Shown in pieces: positions 35,951 through 47,029 of a stretch of 64,000 bases of DNA. Position 1 is the first letter of the stretch; every line of letters begins with the position of its first letter. The position numbers and the translations under genes were made by a program. The DNA lies in NCBI GenBank assembly GCA_022592445.1, contig JABYQR010000002.1, forward strand, positions 186,001 through 250,000, written 5' to 3'. The stretch comes from Cytidiella melzeri (Eukaryota > Basidiomycota > Agaricomycetes > Polyporales > Irpicaceae). The notes under the pieces were generated by a model. It was given only the letters and a program-made list of their open reading frames with translations, made no database searches and was not told the origin of the DNA.

Positions 35951-37870
35951 ATGCCTCGAATACCAGACATCCCAGGGACACCCGTCCCAGCTCGGTCAGA
36001 ACAAGATCGCTGGCTGCGACAACACGTTACTCGTTTGTGCCAGCTGGACCATGACCGGTCCGTACAATGACCAGGACTACATGCTTGGTGTAGCATTCGA
36101 CTGACACGAGACATGCGCAGGTTTCCTGGAAGCCAGCCTGTTAGCTTCGGGGCGCATGATTTGGAAAAGTTGGAGTTGCAGGAGTGAGTGCTTCCTGTAG
36201 CTCAAAGCCATGGTCTGCTCATGCTTATTTGTGGTGCTCTGACAGCTATTGGGTTTGCGAAAAGTCAGATGGGCTACGAGTATTGTTGCTTGTGCAGACA
36301 GATCTCCAGACAAAGGCGCAGTCTGTATATCTGGTGAGCGATTGTAGCTTCTATCATTCTACTAGGATACACTCTCAACCGTGCCCCTAGATTGATCGCC
36401 ATAACACATATTACGAACTTACAGGCCTGTTCTTCCCTCACCACGAAAACCCCAAGAACCCTTTGCGCAATTCGTTAGTGGACGGGGAACTTGTCATTGA
36501 CGTAGACCCGCATACGAAGCAAGTCTGTTGTCACCTCAACTTTGTGCTTGACCCTACACTACTGATGCGGTAGTCTTAACAATTGATACAGGAGACTTTG
36601 CGCTATCTAGCGTTTGACTGCTTGGTCATAGACGAGCAAAATGTCATGTCACGAACTCTGGATAAACGTTACGGAGTGGGTCATTTTACCTGCTCTTTGG
36701 CTGTCCCTATGCTCAATATTTTCTAGAGGTTGCAGGAGTGGTTTTTTAAGCCTTACTTCAGAATGCTGCGGGATCATCCTCAAATGCGCCAGAGCCAGCC
36801 CTTTGAGTAAGTCTACATATCGCGGTGGACAACACATTCTTGTTTACAAGACATTCTCTCCGCAGGATCAAAGTCAAAGATGTCACACTTTCATACCACG
36901 TTGACCAGGTGTTTGAGAAAGATATCCCGAACCTGCAGCACGGCAACGACGGACTCATCTACACTTGTGTGAGCACGCCTTACAGCGCTGGCACAGATCC
37001 AAACATGTGCGTAGCTGCGTTCTAGAGCCAGACGTCAGCTCTTACAGTTCTGTCACAGATTAAAATGGAAGCCCCCGTCAGAAAATTCGATTGACTTCAA
37101 GCTCGTCTTGCGCTTTCCTCCATCCCCTGAAAATCCTTCACAACCCGACTACTTCGCAAAACCCATTTTCCAACTACATGCGTGGTGCGGCCGTAAGCAG
37201 TACGAAATGTATGACGTGTTGGAAGTCACGGATGATGAATGGGAAAGGCAAGTTGGTGTGTCAACTTGCTTCGTCTTGGTCAGAATCTTAAAGAACGTTG
37301 CCACAACTTTTTTTAGCATGAAATCTAGCGGAGAACAGATAGACGACCGGATTATCGAAGTTTGCTGGGATGCAGAGACGAACGGGTGGCGTATGATGCG
37401 TTTTCGCCACGACAAGCCCAACGGGAACCACAAGTCCGTCATTGAGAACATCATCAAAAGCATAACTGACTGCGTCGAGAAGGATGCCGTGAGCCTCTCA
37501 CCTTTTTTTCGCATTTTGTATACGGACCTCTGAGAACGTGTCTTGTGCCCTCCCACAGCTCCTCGCACGCTGTAACACCATCCGCAACTCGTGGAAGACC
37601 CGGCAAATGCAAGTCTCAACACAACCCCCTCCCGCAGCCGCCCCTCCGCCACAATCGCAATCACAGCCCGCTCATTCTGCAAGACCGCCGCCGCCCCCTC
37701 CACCTCCGCCTCCTCTTCCGACGAGTCAAGGTCAACCACAACCTCTGCCTGCGCGGCCGTGGGCAGCAAGCGAGCAGGTTCCAGAGGCGAAAGCCAAGTA
37801 TGGGCCTCTTGCGTCGGGTCCGTGGAGTAAAGTCGCAGGGCCGACGATGGTGGCCGGAATGAACCGATGA
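35951..37870 (+). CDS. CEG1: mRNA capping enzyme, guanylyltransferase subunit
   Basis: Transfers GMP to the 5' diphosphate end of nascent mRNA in the nucleus. The ATG at 35951 gives MPRIPDIPGTPVPARSEQD. An intron joins R|FPGSQPVSFGAHDLEKLEL. Nucleotidyltransferase motifs are all present: motif I YWVCEKSDGLRVLLLV (KxDGxR, catalytic Lys), motif III RNSLVDGELVIDVDP, IIIa YLAFDCLVIDEQNVM, motif IV HGNDGLIYTC, and motif V LKWKPPSENSIDFKL. The OB-fold region follows (RIIEVCWDAETNGWRMMRFR, HDKPNGNHKSVIENIIKSI). The C-terminus has a long Pro-rich tail with a run of ten Pro, ending GPTMVAGMNR. As in other fungi, the triphosphatase is not fused. At least six short introns. Confidence 0.93.
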
Positions 37871-39241
37871 CCCGCGTATGTACTTGGCTGTTCTCACTTA
37901 ATCTATGTTTATGGCTATGGCACCTAGTGCAGAAACCTCATACTTTCTACATTCCGTTTACTGTGTTCGCATTGCAACTTATGTAAGACTTTGCGCTGCC
38001 CGTTTCTTTGTTCGCTACGTATACCCCAACCCACACTTTTAGATTGCGGCAGTCTCACGACAATAGATACGCGGGTCAGAGTTATCAACAAACGTACTCG
38101 GTATGACATTCGCGCAACGCGTTTTGGAATACAGACTATTGCCGGCCAGTGGATAAGACATAGTCAACGTACGTACTGTAAAACAGACGGATAGAAATAT
38201 AGATGACGCGCGTTCGAGGACGAGTTGGAGATAGGGCAACATACGAACAGAGGATGAGAGGAAAACAGAGAGGGAGACGAGAAACAAAAATCATGCATAT
38301 GTCTACTGGTACAGAGATATGAAGATGGGGGGACAAGAGATCAGTGAAAGACAAGACAGACTTGATGAGAGATGAGAGTCGCGCTGAATGTGTCGGTAAG
38401 AGAAAACAGAGAGACAAGACGGGAGAATGGAGGCAGTTTTGAAGGATGTCGGAGATCTCGGGGAGTGCGCAATCAAAAGGAAGAAAAGGACTCCAAGAGT
38501 TAAGAGTGATGCAAGGTGGGCGAACGAAGATATGGAAGATGAAGCACATCTAAATACTATGGCGTGTAGTGTCTGGGTGGTATGAAAGAAGACAGGCAAG
38601 CAATGAAGAAACATGAATGTTTGAAGTCAAACCAATTAGAAGGATGTTTGCGCAGTCGTCCGGGATCGAGGTTCAGTAATGGGTGTCGTTGAGATAAGTA
38701 GCCAAGCCAGACAGAAATTTGAGAATCCTGTAGGCGAAAGGCAATTGAACAGTGGTGCGTTGGTAGTCGACTACGGCCGGCAACTCCAGCGTATGTCGTT
38801 CGCGATGGATATGATGTCAAAGGTTTGTCCACGTGGAAAGCGGATATCGCGCGGGGTCGTAATGTGGCCGTGACGATGTCTGTTGATGGCGGTACTCGGT
38901 GTACAGTGAGCACAAAGCGGGTGTGGTGAAAGTCATAGTCGTCGCTGGATGCTTTGTTTGGATAGTGTACAATGCACATGGTAGCAAGGGGCACCTGGAG
39001 TATGTCGTGCGATAGGTGGTTATGGAGGGCCATTATGTTAGTGACTTCGCGTGAGCGTAATTTCAACGACGCGTGGTATAGCGCGTTTGACGCGCTCGCG
39101 GAAGGTCGTAAGTCGTTGTCGTGAGTGTTTGAGTCGTTTGCGCTTTCGTTGACGCGTGGAAACGCGTCTTGCCGTTCTATAGGTACACCACCAACCCTCC
39201 GCAAATCGAACCAGGTCACGTGCCACTTGGAAAATGAGACT
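37871..39241. other. Long 3' intergenic stretch, no supported gene
   Basis: 1.37 kb between convergent 3' ends. A same-strand, out-of-frame opening of about 300 codons (38557-39483, minus) overlaps the 3' end of the Ser-rich gene but has no domain and no regular composition. 38150-38600 is purine-rich on the plus strand (GAGA-type). Confidence 0.55.
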
Positions 39242-40122
39242 TCAGAAGAAAACGTCTTCGTTGCTTGTGCTGCTTCCAGAGAATGAGCTCTCCTCATCGT
39301 CATCGAAGTAGGAGAATAAGTCTCTCGAAAATGAGAGCTCACTCTCAACGTCTGAGTAGCTAGCTGAGCGCGCGCTTCTGGTAGGGGCCACAGAAGGACG
39401 ACGACTGGAGAGTGAGAGAGAAGCATAAGGAAGATAGGTTTCATCATCGGAATTGTCAGCCGGGGGAGAGCCGAAGTCCTCAAAGCCCATGCTGAGACCA
39501 GTCGGTGATGGTGTTGGTGTGGAGAAGGATGAGTCGGAAGAAAAAGACATATCAGAGAATGCCGAGCTGCTGCTCATGGTACGGTGTAAAGATGCGCGGC
39601 CGATAGGGTTCAGCGACAGTGCCGCAAATTGCTGAAGCGTCGAAGGGATCTGCTGGGGGTACTATGTGAGCATGAACTGCACGACTTGTGGGCAGTTGAT
39701 GAAAAAAGTTCACTGACCTCAGAGGGGTCAGCGGAGCCAAGGTCACTAGAGGAGAGCTCGAAACCATCAAAGGTATCCCATCCGGCACCAGGAACGTTGT
39801 GCCAGAGAGGTAGGTCTATGTTGAAACCCGTGTTGTGAGAAGGGGTCGGTGCCACTGGAGACGGATCGCGCTCCTCCTGGTCCACCTCTTCCTCATCTGA
39901 GGCTGGTGTGGCAGGACGAAGTTGGTCGTGAGGTGAGAGACCTCTGACTTGGCGTTGCCCCTCTTCGACGCGCCACCAATCAATGTCTGCAAGGACTCGC
40001 CTGTTGGCGGTCTCAGAACCTGACGACCTGCGCGGGCTGCGAGAGCCGGTACGTGTTTGAGTGGAACTGGAGTAGGGAGAAGAGCGTGCGGGGGCTGAGA
40101 AGGTGCGACGGAGCGAAGGCAT
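39242..40122 (-). CDS. Ser-rich, low-complexity hypothetical protein
   Basis: The ATG at 40122 gives MPSLRRTFSAPARSSPYSSS, followed by RRVLADIDWWRVEEGQRQV, an acidic linker, and WHNVPGAGWDTFDGFELSSS. A small intron ending near 39660 joins YPQQIPSTLQQFAALSLNPI and GRASLHRTMSSSSAFSDMSF. The rest is Ser/Thr/Pro-rich and acidic (ESELSFSRDLFSYFDDDEES) up to DVFF. The junction restores one frame across 39577-39720, which supports a real gene. No domain recognised. WWRVEEGQ and ALSLNPIGRASLHRTMSSSS look like conserved islands in a disordered protein. Confidence 0.65.
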
Positions 40123-41995
40123 GGTTGGAGATTTTACGACGGTTGAGAACGACTGGTGCTGAACAGGGGTCGTTGAAAAGCAAGTGGCCTTGGATTGATG
40201 TACGGGGCAGGATGGTTTGTCGTAGTCGTGGTCAGGAAAGTTGTAGGGTGGGCAAGGGACGTGTGGGACGTCGAGGAGGTGGTGGTTGAGGAGTAGGAGG
40301 ACGACGAGGACGGTAGGCCGTAATTTTATACGTGGGCAATCGGATGTGAAGGGGGACAAGTTGAACTTGGACGCGAACCGAACCTTGGCGGCTGTTGGGC
40401 CAGCGCTCATCAACTTGAACTTTGGACAGCTCGCTCGAATCAACGCCCATTTGGCCTGGTTTTGGCCTTCATGTCTCTCATACTCTGCAGAACAACGGCC
40501 AGACATACAACGTAGCGTAGGTAACTGCAGCAGCGGGGCCTTGTATTTGCGGATAACAGCGTGCGTGCTAACAAGGCCACATCGCGATATGATTTTGTCC
40601 AACTGAACTCCACAGTAACAGCGTGGCCAGGGCCAACTCTTGTTCTACACACGTCACGATCGCGCGAGCCGGTGAGACCATTCTCACAGCGAAACCAACC
40701 GCCACCGTTTGAGTAGAATGCGAGAGTCTTTACACCTCTGAAATCACCAACAGTTTGTGCTGGCATCTCCTCAAAAACTATGAACTGGCTACGGGCAAAA
40801 CTTGCACAAAATCCACTAGTTTCAGCCTTACGGAGTATCCTGATGATGATGACGTTCATCACGGCCTGGAAATATAAAACTGCCGCTGCTCGATACGTCT
40901 CTGATCTCATACGTATTGCGTAACGGGCCCTGGCAGCTTCGTCGCCCCGCCACAGCCCATCCGTACCTTGGCTGCAGTGTGGCCCGGCCAAATAGATGTG
41001 CCTTTCTCACTATAGCGCATGGGCTGTCGCCTCCGACATACTGAACCAGCTTTTCTTCTGGAGTTCGTCGTGTTCGACTTCATTTCCTGCGCGGTTGGGT
41101 AAAGTCAGATACCACAGCGGCCCATCTTCTCACTCAATGCTGGTGAATGCTCTTCGTTGACCGCCTTATCATACTTTGAACCAGCACGCTGTATCCTGTT
41201 GTTCGTCGTGGCCAGGTGAAATTCCGTTTGAATGGCCCGCGCATGCGATGGCGTGTCCAAGACATGGAATGGATGACTAGAGCTCGTGTCTACTGTTGTT
41301 GCGTTTAACAAAGAATGATACATGCACTGATCGGCATGCGATGTGGGTGGCGGTGATCATGCCATAAGTTGGTAACGGCGGTGTCCACACATACGCACAT
41401 GCCTCTTCCCACTCTATAACGCCTCTAGCCTCCAGAGGCGGTCACCGCATCTGTGTCTTACCCCACACGGAATCCGACTGTCACCGGGCAGCTACACCGA
41501 CCGGCCCTGCAATTCGAATTGCGGTGCTCATCACAACAAAAGTCGCGGGACAAGTGATGGTAGTGAGGTACGTTTTTGGCGGCCTTTCTACAGTACACTT
41601 ATGCTGTGCATATTCCAAGACACGTTATGACATTCACTTCATCGCGCGATTGAGCGGGTGGCAGACAACTGTTCTTGAATACTTTCCTTTTTTGGACGAC
41701 AATGTAGCGCCTAGTACCACGCCGTACTCACTAGCTGTCGGCATCGGGAAAATAATAGAAAAATTATATTAGTTTACCTAGCAATGTAAAGTCCGACTAG
41801 CAAGAAGGATTAAATATCACTTAATAGATATTTATCTTGGACCTGACGGGTTAATAATGCCCAACACTCGATTTGACGATGCATTATTGCACCATGTTGT
41901 ATTCCCACCCACAGTTTCCATTACAAGGTAACCTTGCTGCCAGTAGTTTGTATTGCAGTACCTCATGATGTCAATGTTCACTGCATACATTCTCC
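40123..41995. other. Intergenic with one orphan minus-strand frame
   Basis: From the ATG at 40910 (MRSETYRAAAVLYFQAVMN) a minus-strand frame runs to 40440. It includes FCASFARSQFIVFEEMPAQT, VGDFRGVKTLAFYSNGGGWF and RCENGLTGSRDRDVCRTRVG. It looks protein-like but matches no family I know and has no supporting introns. From about 41500 the sequence becomes AT-richer and grades into the repeat island. Confidence 0.3.
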
Positions 41996-42000
41996 ATTGG

Positions 42001-43518
42001 TGTCGTGGATGGCCCGACTAGCCCTTATTTTTTGCAATTTACCTCTTGTTTTTATCTGCAAAACCTCGGGCTGCAACCCAGTTGCAACCCTCTCTGCACA
42101 AGCCCCTTGCATGTCTATTCAGCACCCATATCACGTGGCTTAGACGCTCTACATGGCCATGTTACTTGCTGCTACGTCACACTGGCACGTGACTCAGCTT
42201 ATGTAAGACCACATGGCTACAACCACATGGCTCAGCCCATAGCTAGGGTTTGACGTCATAGATAGCACTCACATGGACTCTTATTGTTCTTTCCCTATTT
42301 GACACGGAGACAGGGCTCAACGTGACAAACAGGGACACAATGTGGATGTTGACAAAAGGGTGGTGGCAGGCGTGAAGCACAATGCGTTCACCAGCTATCA
42401 AACTTGTTCAGAAATCTAGCCCAGTAAAGACCAAGTTAGTATTGTTACTACCCGCTATGTAGTACAAGAGGGGGTTTGCTTACGTAGCCCAGTAAAGACC
42501 AAGAGGTCGAGATGGGGGGCTAGGAGCATACATGTAGCAGTATATATAGACTTCAGGGACCTGTGCACAGACCATGTTGAGGGCAGGCTTTGCAAGAAGC
42601 CGTGTGAACGAAGAACAAAAGAACTACCTAAAGGAGAACAATAGCTATTGTCTAGACCTTGCCAAGAACTCTACTCGTGAGAGAATCTATCTAAAAGGAG
42701 ACTAACTATTGTATTCCATTCCCACACCTGTGAGAACATCCTTCCATAAAGAGAACAATAAGGAAAGAACAAAAGGAGTCCATGTGAACGGTATCTATGA
42801 CGTCAAACCCTAGCTATGGGCTGAGCCATGTGGTTGTAGCCATGTGGTGTTACATAAGCTAAGTCACATGCCAGTGTGACGTAGTAGCAAGTAATGTGAC
42901 CATGTGAAGCGTCTAAGCCACGTGATACGGGCGCTTAATAGACGTGCAAAGGAGTTTGTGCAGAGAAGGCTGCAACTAGGTTGCAGCCCGGAGTTTTGTA
43001 GATAAAAACAAGAGGTAAATTGCAAAAAATAAGGGCTAGTCGGGCCATCCACAACACTATTGTTCTCTTTATGGAAGGATGTTCTCACAGGTGTGGGAAT
43101 GGAATACAATAGTTGGTCTCCTTTTAGATAGATTCTCTCACGAGTAGAGGTCTTGGCCGAGTCCAGACAATAGCTATTGTTCTTCTTTAGGTAGTACTAT
43201 TGTTCTTTGTTCACACGGCTTCTTGCAAAGCCTGCCCTTAACATGGTCTGTGCACAGGTCCCTGAAGTCTATATATACTGCTGCATGTACGCTCCTAGCC
43301 CCCCATCTTGACCTCTTGGTCTTTACTGGGCTAGGTAAGCAAACCCCCTCTGTACTACATAGCTGGTAGACAGAATACTAACTTGGTCTTTACTGGGCTA
43401 GATACTTGGACAAAGTCTGATAGCTGGTGAAAGCATTGTGCTTCACGCCTGCCACCACCTCCTCGTCAATTTCCACTTTGTGTCCCTGTTTGTCACGTCG
43501 AGCCCTGTCTCTGTGTCA
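42001..43518 (+). mobile_element. Solo LTR, family A (outer copy, interrupted)
   Basis: Starts TGTCGTGGATGGCCCGAC and ends CTGTCTCTGTGTCA (TG...CA), flanked by a perfect 5-bp target duplication ATTGG (41996-42000 and 43519-43523). Removing the nested insertion and its duplicated CTATT (762 bp) leaves about 756 bp. It has a TATA-like tract and no internal coding region, so it is a solo LTR left by LTR-LTR recombination. The superfamily cannot be told from the LTR alone. Confidence 0.88.
42300..43056 (-). mobile_element. Solo LTR, family A (inner copy, nested, inverted)
   Basis: 757 bp. On the plus strand it reads TGACACGGAGACAGGG ... CCATCCACAACA and is the reverse complement of the outer LTR. 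It is flanked by a perfect 5-bp duplication CTATT (42295-42299 and 43057-43061), which is outer-LTR sequence. It therefore inserted into an existing LTR of its own family in the opposite orientation. Confidence 0.88.
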
Positions 43519-43689
43519 ATTGGTATACACTAGCTGTTGCATTGCAGGGTGAGGCATCAGGGAAAATTTATTGACAGGATATCATAGTTAAGGTACAAGC
43601 AGAAGCAAGCTAATTAATAGTACACAAGTCTCAACAATAACAATACAACTGCGAGAGGGAATGACACATCTGATGCTGACAATATCTGT

Positions 43690-44160
43690 TCTGCATCATG
43701 ATCAAGGCCTACCTTTTTTGAATATTGGTGTGCATATTGTACAAGTGAGCTCTGACAACTAAACTACATGCATGTGAGAAGATAGTGTAATGATGTGTTC
43801 CAAGTTGCAAACCTTGCGCATATGCTTGATGTGTGTTATAATTTGGTCCAATTACCAGTTTCCAATCTGATCTGATTAACTTGTCCAATCCAATCCAATT
43901 AATATGTCCAAACCATCCATGCCAAACTCGGTACAATACTTTTAATTTACAGCAGCACTTCTGTTCCAACTCACCTCACCATGATGCATATCACCAAGTC
44001 CAAGTGTTTGTATCATGGCAATGCAATCCCAACCCCAATACTGATTCTCACCCATCATCAATAGGACTTGCTGTTACCTTTGTATTCAAACTGGATATTG
44101 CTCCCCACACATCATTTCAAGGAGATCTCAAGGTAGCAGAGTTCCCACAGCCTTGATAAG
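43690..44160 (-). pseudogene. Degenerate Ty1/copia polyprotein fragment
   Basis: On the minus strand, ALIKE blocks appear: DVWGAISSLNTKV, then VWHGWFGHINWIGLDKLIRS and LVIGPNYNTHQAYAQGLQLG. These resemble the copia GAG-pre-integrase module (W-H-x-R-x-G-H-I ... C-x-x-C), with the Cys positions lost and stops and frame changes between blocks. It is a relic with no LTR assigned. Confidence 0.55.
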
Positions 44161-44307
44161 GGAGTTATGCAGCCATATATGGTAATTGTAGTAGTAACCA
44201 TTACATTAGCTGAAACATAAAGATATGGGTTGTGTAGACTAAGTAGCACATGGCACTATAGGAGGGCTGCACATATATGTATACCTGTGCTCTAGTAGCA
44301 TAGAAAA

Positions 44308-44578
44308 TGTTGTAATTCAATGACTCGCCTCTTATCATACAAGGGAATCCCGACTGATTCCATCACCGCTTCCGCCCCGGCTTTTATTCATTTATGTTTC
44401 CGTTTTGGCTTACTTGTATTTGTTTATCCATTCCGCTCTGTATCCTGTATCTGCATTGCTTAACTTGTCTTATCCTTTAGTTTGTATTACTATAAAAACA
44501 CTTGTATTTTCTCTACCTTAATTTTTATCTGCTCATTGCTCTCTCTCTCTCGTGCGTTCACATCCTCTCGCAACAACA
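44308..44578 (+). mobile_element. Solo LTR, family B
   Basis: 271 bp with 6-bp terminal inverted repeats (TGTTGT ... ACAACA) and a perfect 5-bp target duplication GAAAA (44303-44307, 44579-44583). It holds a CTATAAAAAC box and a CT-rich tract in plus orientation, as expected of an LTR promoter. No internal region. Confidence 0.85.
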
Positions 44579-45188
44579 GAAAATGACATGGAAAGCACAA
44601 AGTACAACTCCAGAGGACACCTAAAGCATACATCTGAGGCCAAGTACTAGCATGAGTCATTTACTCATTATGTACACCTCTGGTACAAGTGCCAAGCCTA
44701 GTCATACACTGAGTAATACACTTGGTAATACAGTAGAACAGATAAAGTAGATATGTATGGTAGTTGCTTACCTAAGTAGATACAGACATGTATATAGCAG
44801 AGCTGCTGAAGCAGCAAGAAAAATAAGACTCATCTTCAAAGCTTAACAGCCTTTGCCCCTCGCATGCCACACTCACTTTGTTACACCCTTTTATTAGTTT
44901 ATACTTCTTTCTATCTGTTTCCTTACTTCTTAATATCTTCACACCCTGTCATGGACTTGTCATCATGCTAGCACTTGCAGCATGAACCATTTCCAGACTG
45001 CACTCCAAATTCTCTGATGCCAATTGATTCAGCATTAACCTTCACCCATAAACTGTTGTAGCACAAGATCCCAATTGAGCTCACAAGCTACTAGTAGTAT
45101 ATATAGGTACTCCATCTGTACTACAGTAGCTAAGTTTGAACACCAAATAACTCTACACCTACTGTGTTCACTTTGTTCTGCTTCATTC
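44579..45188. other. Repeat-island spacer
   Basis: About 0.6 kb of AT-rich sequence without long open frames; probably older transposon remains. Confidence 0.4.
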
Positions 45189-45810
45189 TGTAACAGTAAT
45201 GCTACACTCACCAGATAAGTTGGTTAACTTGAGGGGGATGTGGTGAGATAGAGAGTAAGAGTGATGGTGAGCGAAGTACTGGTGGGTACTGAGTAGTCCT
45301 GGTTCAACAGAGTGGATAAGACTGAGGGGATATGCCCTCAGGAGTGCCTATATATACATGAAGGGGAGGACCCCAGGTACTATCCTAAAACCCCTAATAC
45401 CTACATGAGTAAGCGAAGTAATTTACCTTACTAAACATGCCCTATGCCCTAGTGGTGCCACTTCAATAATCAACCAATAGCAATTGTCCCCATGACCTGA
45501 CCCCATGACCCAGTTCCAAGGCTAGACTTTTCCAGAAGGTTCTAAGAACTATGACATCATCTAATGGAATGTTCTATACTATGACATCATAGTTCCAGCA
45601 TGTTCCACAAGCTCCCAGAGAGTTCTATCATGTGATCCACAAATAAGGAAAGGAGCGCATCAGTGCATCAGAGACAGAGGATGCATCAGCGCATCAATTA
45701 ATAGGCACTGAAATAAGCACCTGATAAGTGCTGGCTAAGCGCCTAAATATTCCCAATAATACTGTTGCCTGGTAAGGCAAGTCTTGTAGAAACATTGAAA
45801 ATCTGTGACA
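45189..45810 (+). mobile_element. LTR, family C, copy 1
   Basis: 622 bp starting TGTAACAGTAATG and ending AAAATCTGTGACA. Direct repeat of 56573-57241. A TATATATACATG box lies in its first third. The flanks (CATTC left, GCGCC right) do not match, so the target duplication is lost or the copy is a recombinant. Confidence 0.82.
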
Positions 45811-47029
45811 GCGCCATTGCACCTGGCGCAAGAAAAAGGTAGAAATGGTGCAAGGCAAGCACTTCATTTGGCACAAGGGTACGAATGGTGCAATGCCTAA
45901 ATGCCTAAAAATATATTGGTAGTGATCCTATTATTTTTGCCCAAGACATAGCTAGTGCATACAACAGGGTCAGAAGGAGGCAATCTTTCCACCTTGCCCT
46001 CTATTTGTATGTTGTGTACCTTATAATTCAGTAAATTGAGCCAACAATGACAAGTTAGACTTGAACTGCTTCGATGCAGCGCCCAAGTGGTCGCCACACC
46101 ACAGGTAGAGTTTATGATTCCAATATGCCATGGGCGGCAATACACTGCGGGCAAAGGCCAATTTCACATGGTGTGAAATTATTGTGAGAGTTATTTAATA
46201 TGTTAAAACTTCTGTGAATATCTGGTTATGTTTGGGGGGTTAGATTAATATACAATCAAAGACATTTTTGTGATTTTTCTACAAATTCTCAAGCCTATCT
46301 ACTGGCAGCCTTGCCGTGCTCCGAAAATCTGTGTGAAAATTGATTTTTTGGGCAGATTTCCAACCTACCTAAAATTGTAAAAAAAATAGATTTCCCACGT
46401 GTGTTGGGTGATGGCAAACATAACGTGGCAAACAACTTCCCAGAACTTTCCGGTAGCACGTGCATGCAACGAGGTAGGCCGCCGGAAATTCTACCTGCCC
46501 TTTCCTTTTCTGGATTTTTCATGCGCTTTTCCCACACCCCGCCGAATCCATGGAAGGCATCTTTTCCACTTTGTTTTCTGAGCCTTGAAAGGTAGGTAAA
46601 CTTCCTTTCATTGTTCTTTTTGATTTAACTACCACTTAAACAACAGAAATTCCTGCTCCTGAAAAGGCACAGAATTTGTATAGCATTATTTTGTACTCTC
46701 AAACATTAAGAAACAGTTTTGAGCCCAAAATTGCTTATGGATCATCTGCTGATAGTTAACATTTAAGTGGGTAATCATGCAGATTTTAAGACATGTGAAA
46801 TCGGCGTTTGCCCCTAGTGATTCAACTGTATATATCATCATTAGGCTATGTCTAATGGAGAAATTTCACATTTATACTAATTGTTTACTTATATTTCTCC
46901 TGGCGAACTCAGCTGTAGACATGTCAGTACATTACACGCGCGGAAGGGTAACGATGCCTGCCACAACTGCCGCCACCCGTTATCTCTCTCTCTCACCTCT
47001 CTCCGTTCTCTTGTTCTTTACGGTTGACC
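45811..47029. other. Repeat-island edge and guanine deaminase promoter
   Basis: Minus-strand 46020-46145 reads PMAYWNHKLYLWCGDHLGAA without stops and looks like a transposon coding scrap, family unknown. A 9-bp hairpin lies at 46060-46180 (arms at 46160-46168 and 46172-46180, loop TGG). A CT-rich tract (46981-47010) just before the ATG at 47030 is a typical fungal promoter element. Confidence 0.4.

Noticed and set aside
35888..36103. Open frame overlapping the capping-enzyme start (NYQHATFNLVIKPGATFVPL)
   Set aside because: The alternative frame gives the conserved guanylyltransferase N-terminus and joins by a good intron to RFPGSQPVSF, so the longer-looking frame is a coincidence.
38557..39483. 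A 308-codon minus-strand open frame
   Set aside because: It overlaps the 3' part of the Ser-rich gene in another frame, has no domain or biased codon pattern, and most of it falls in probable 3' UTR.
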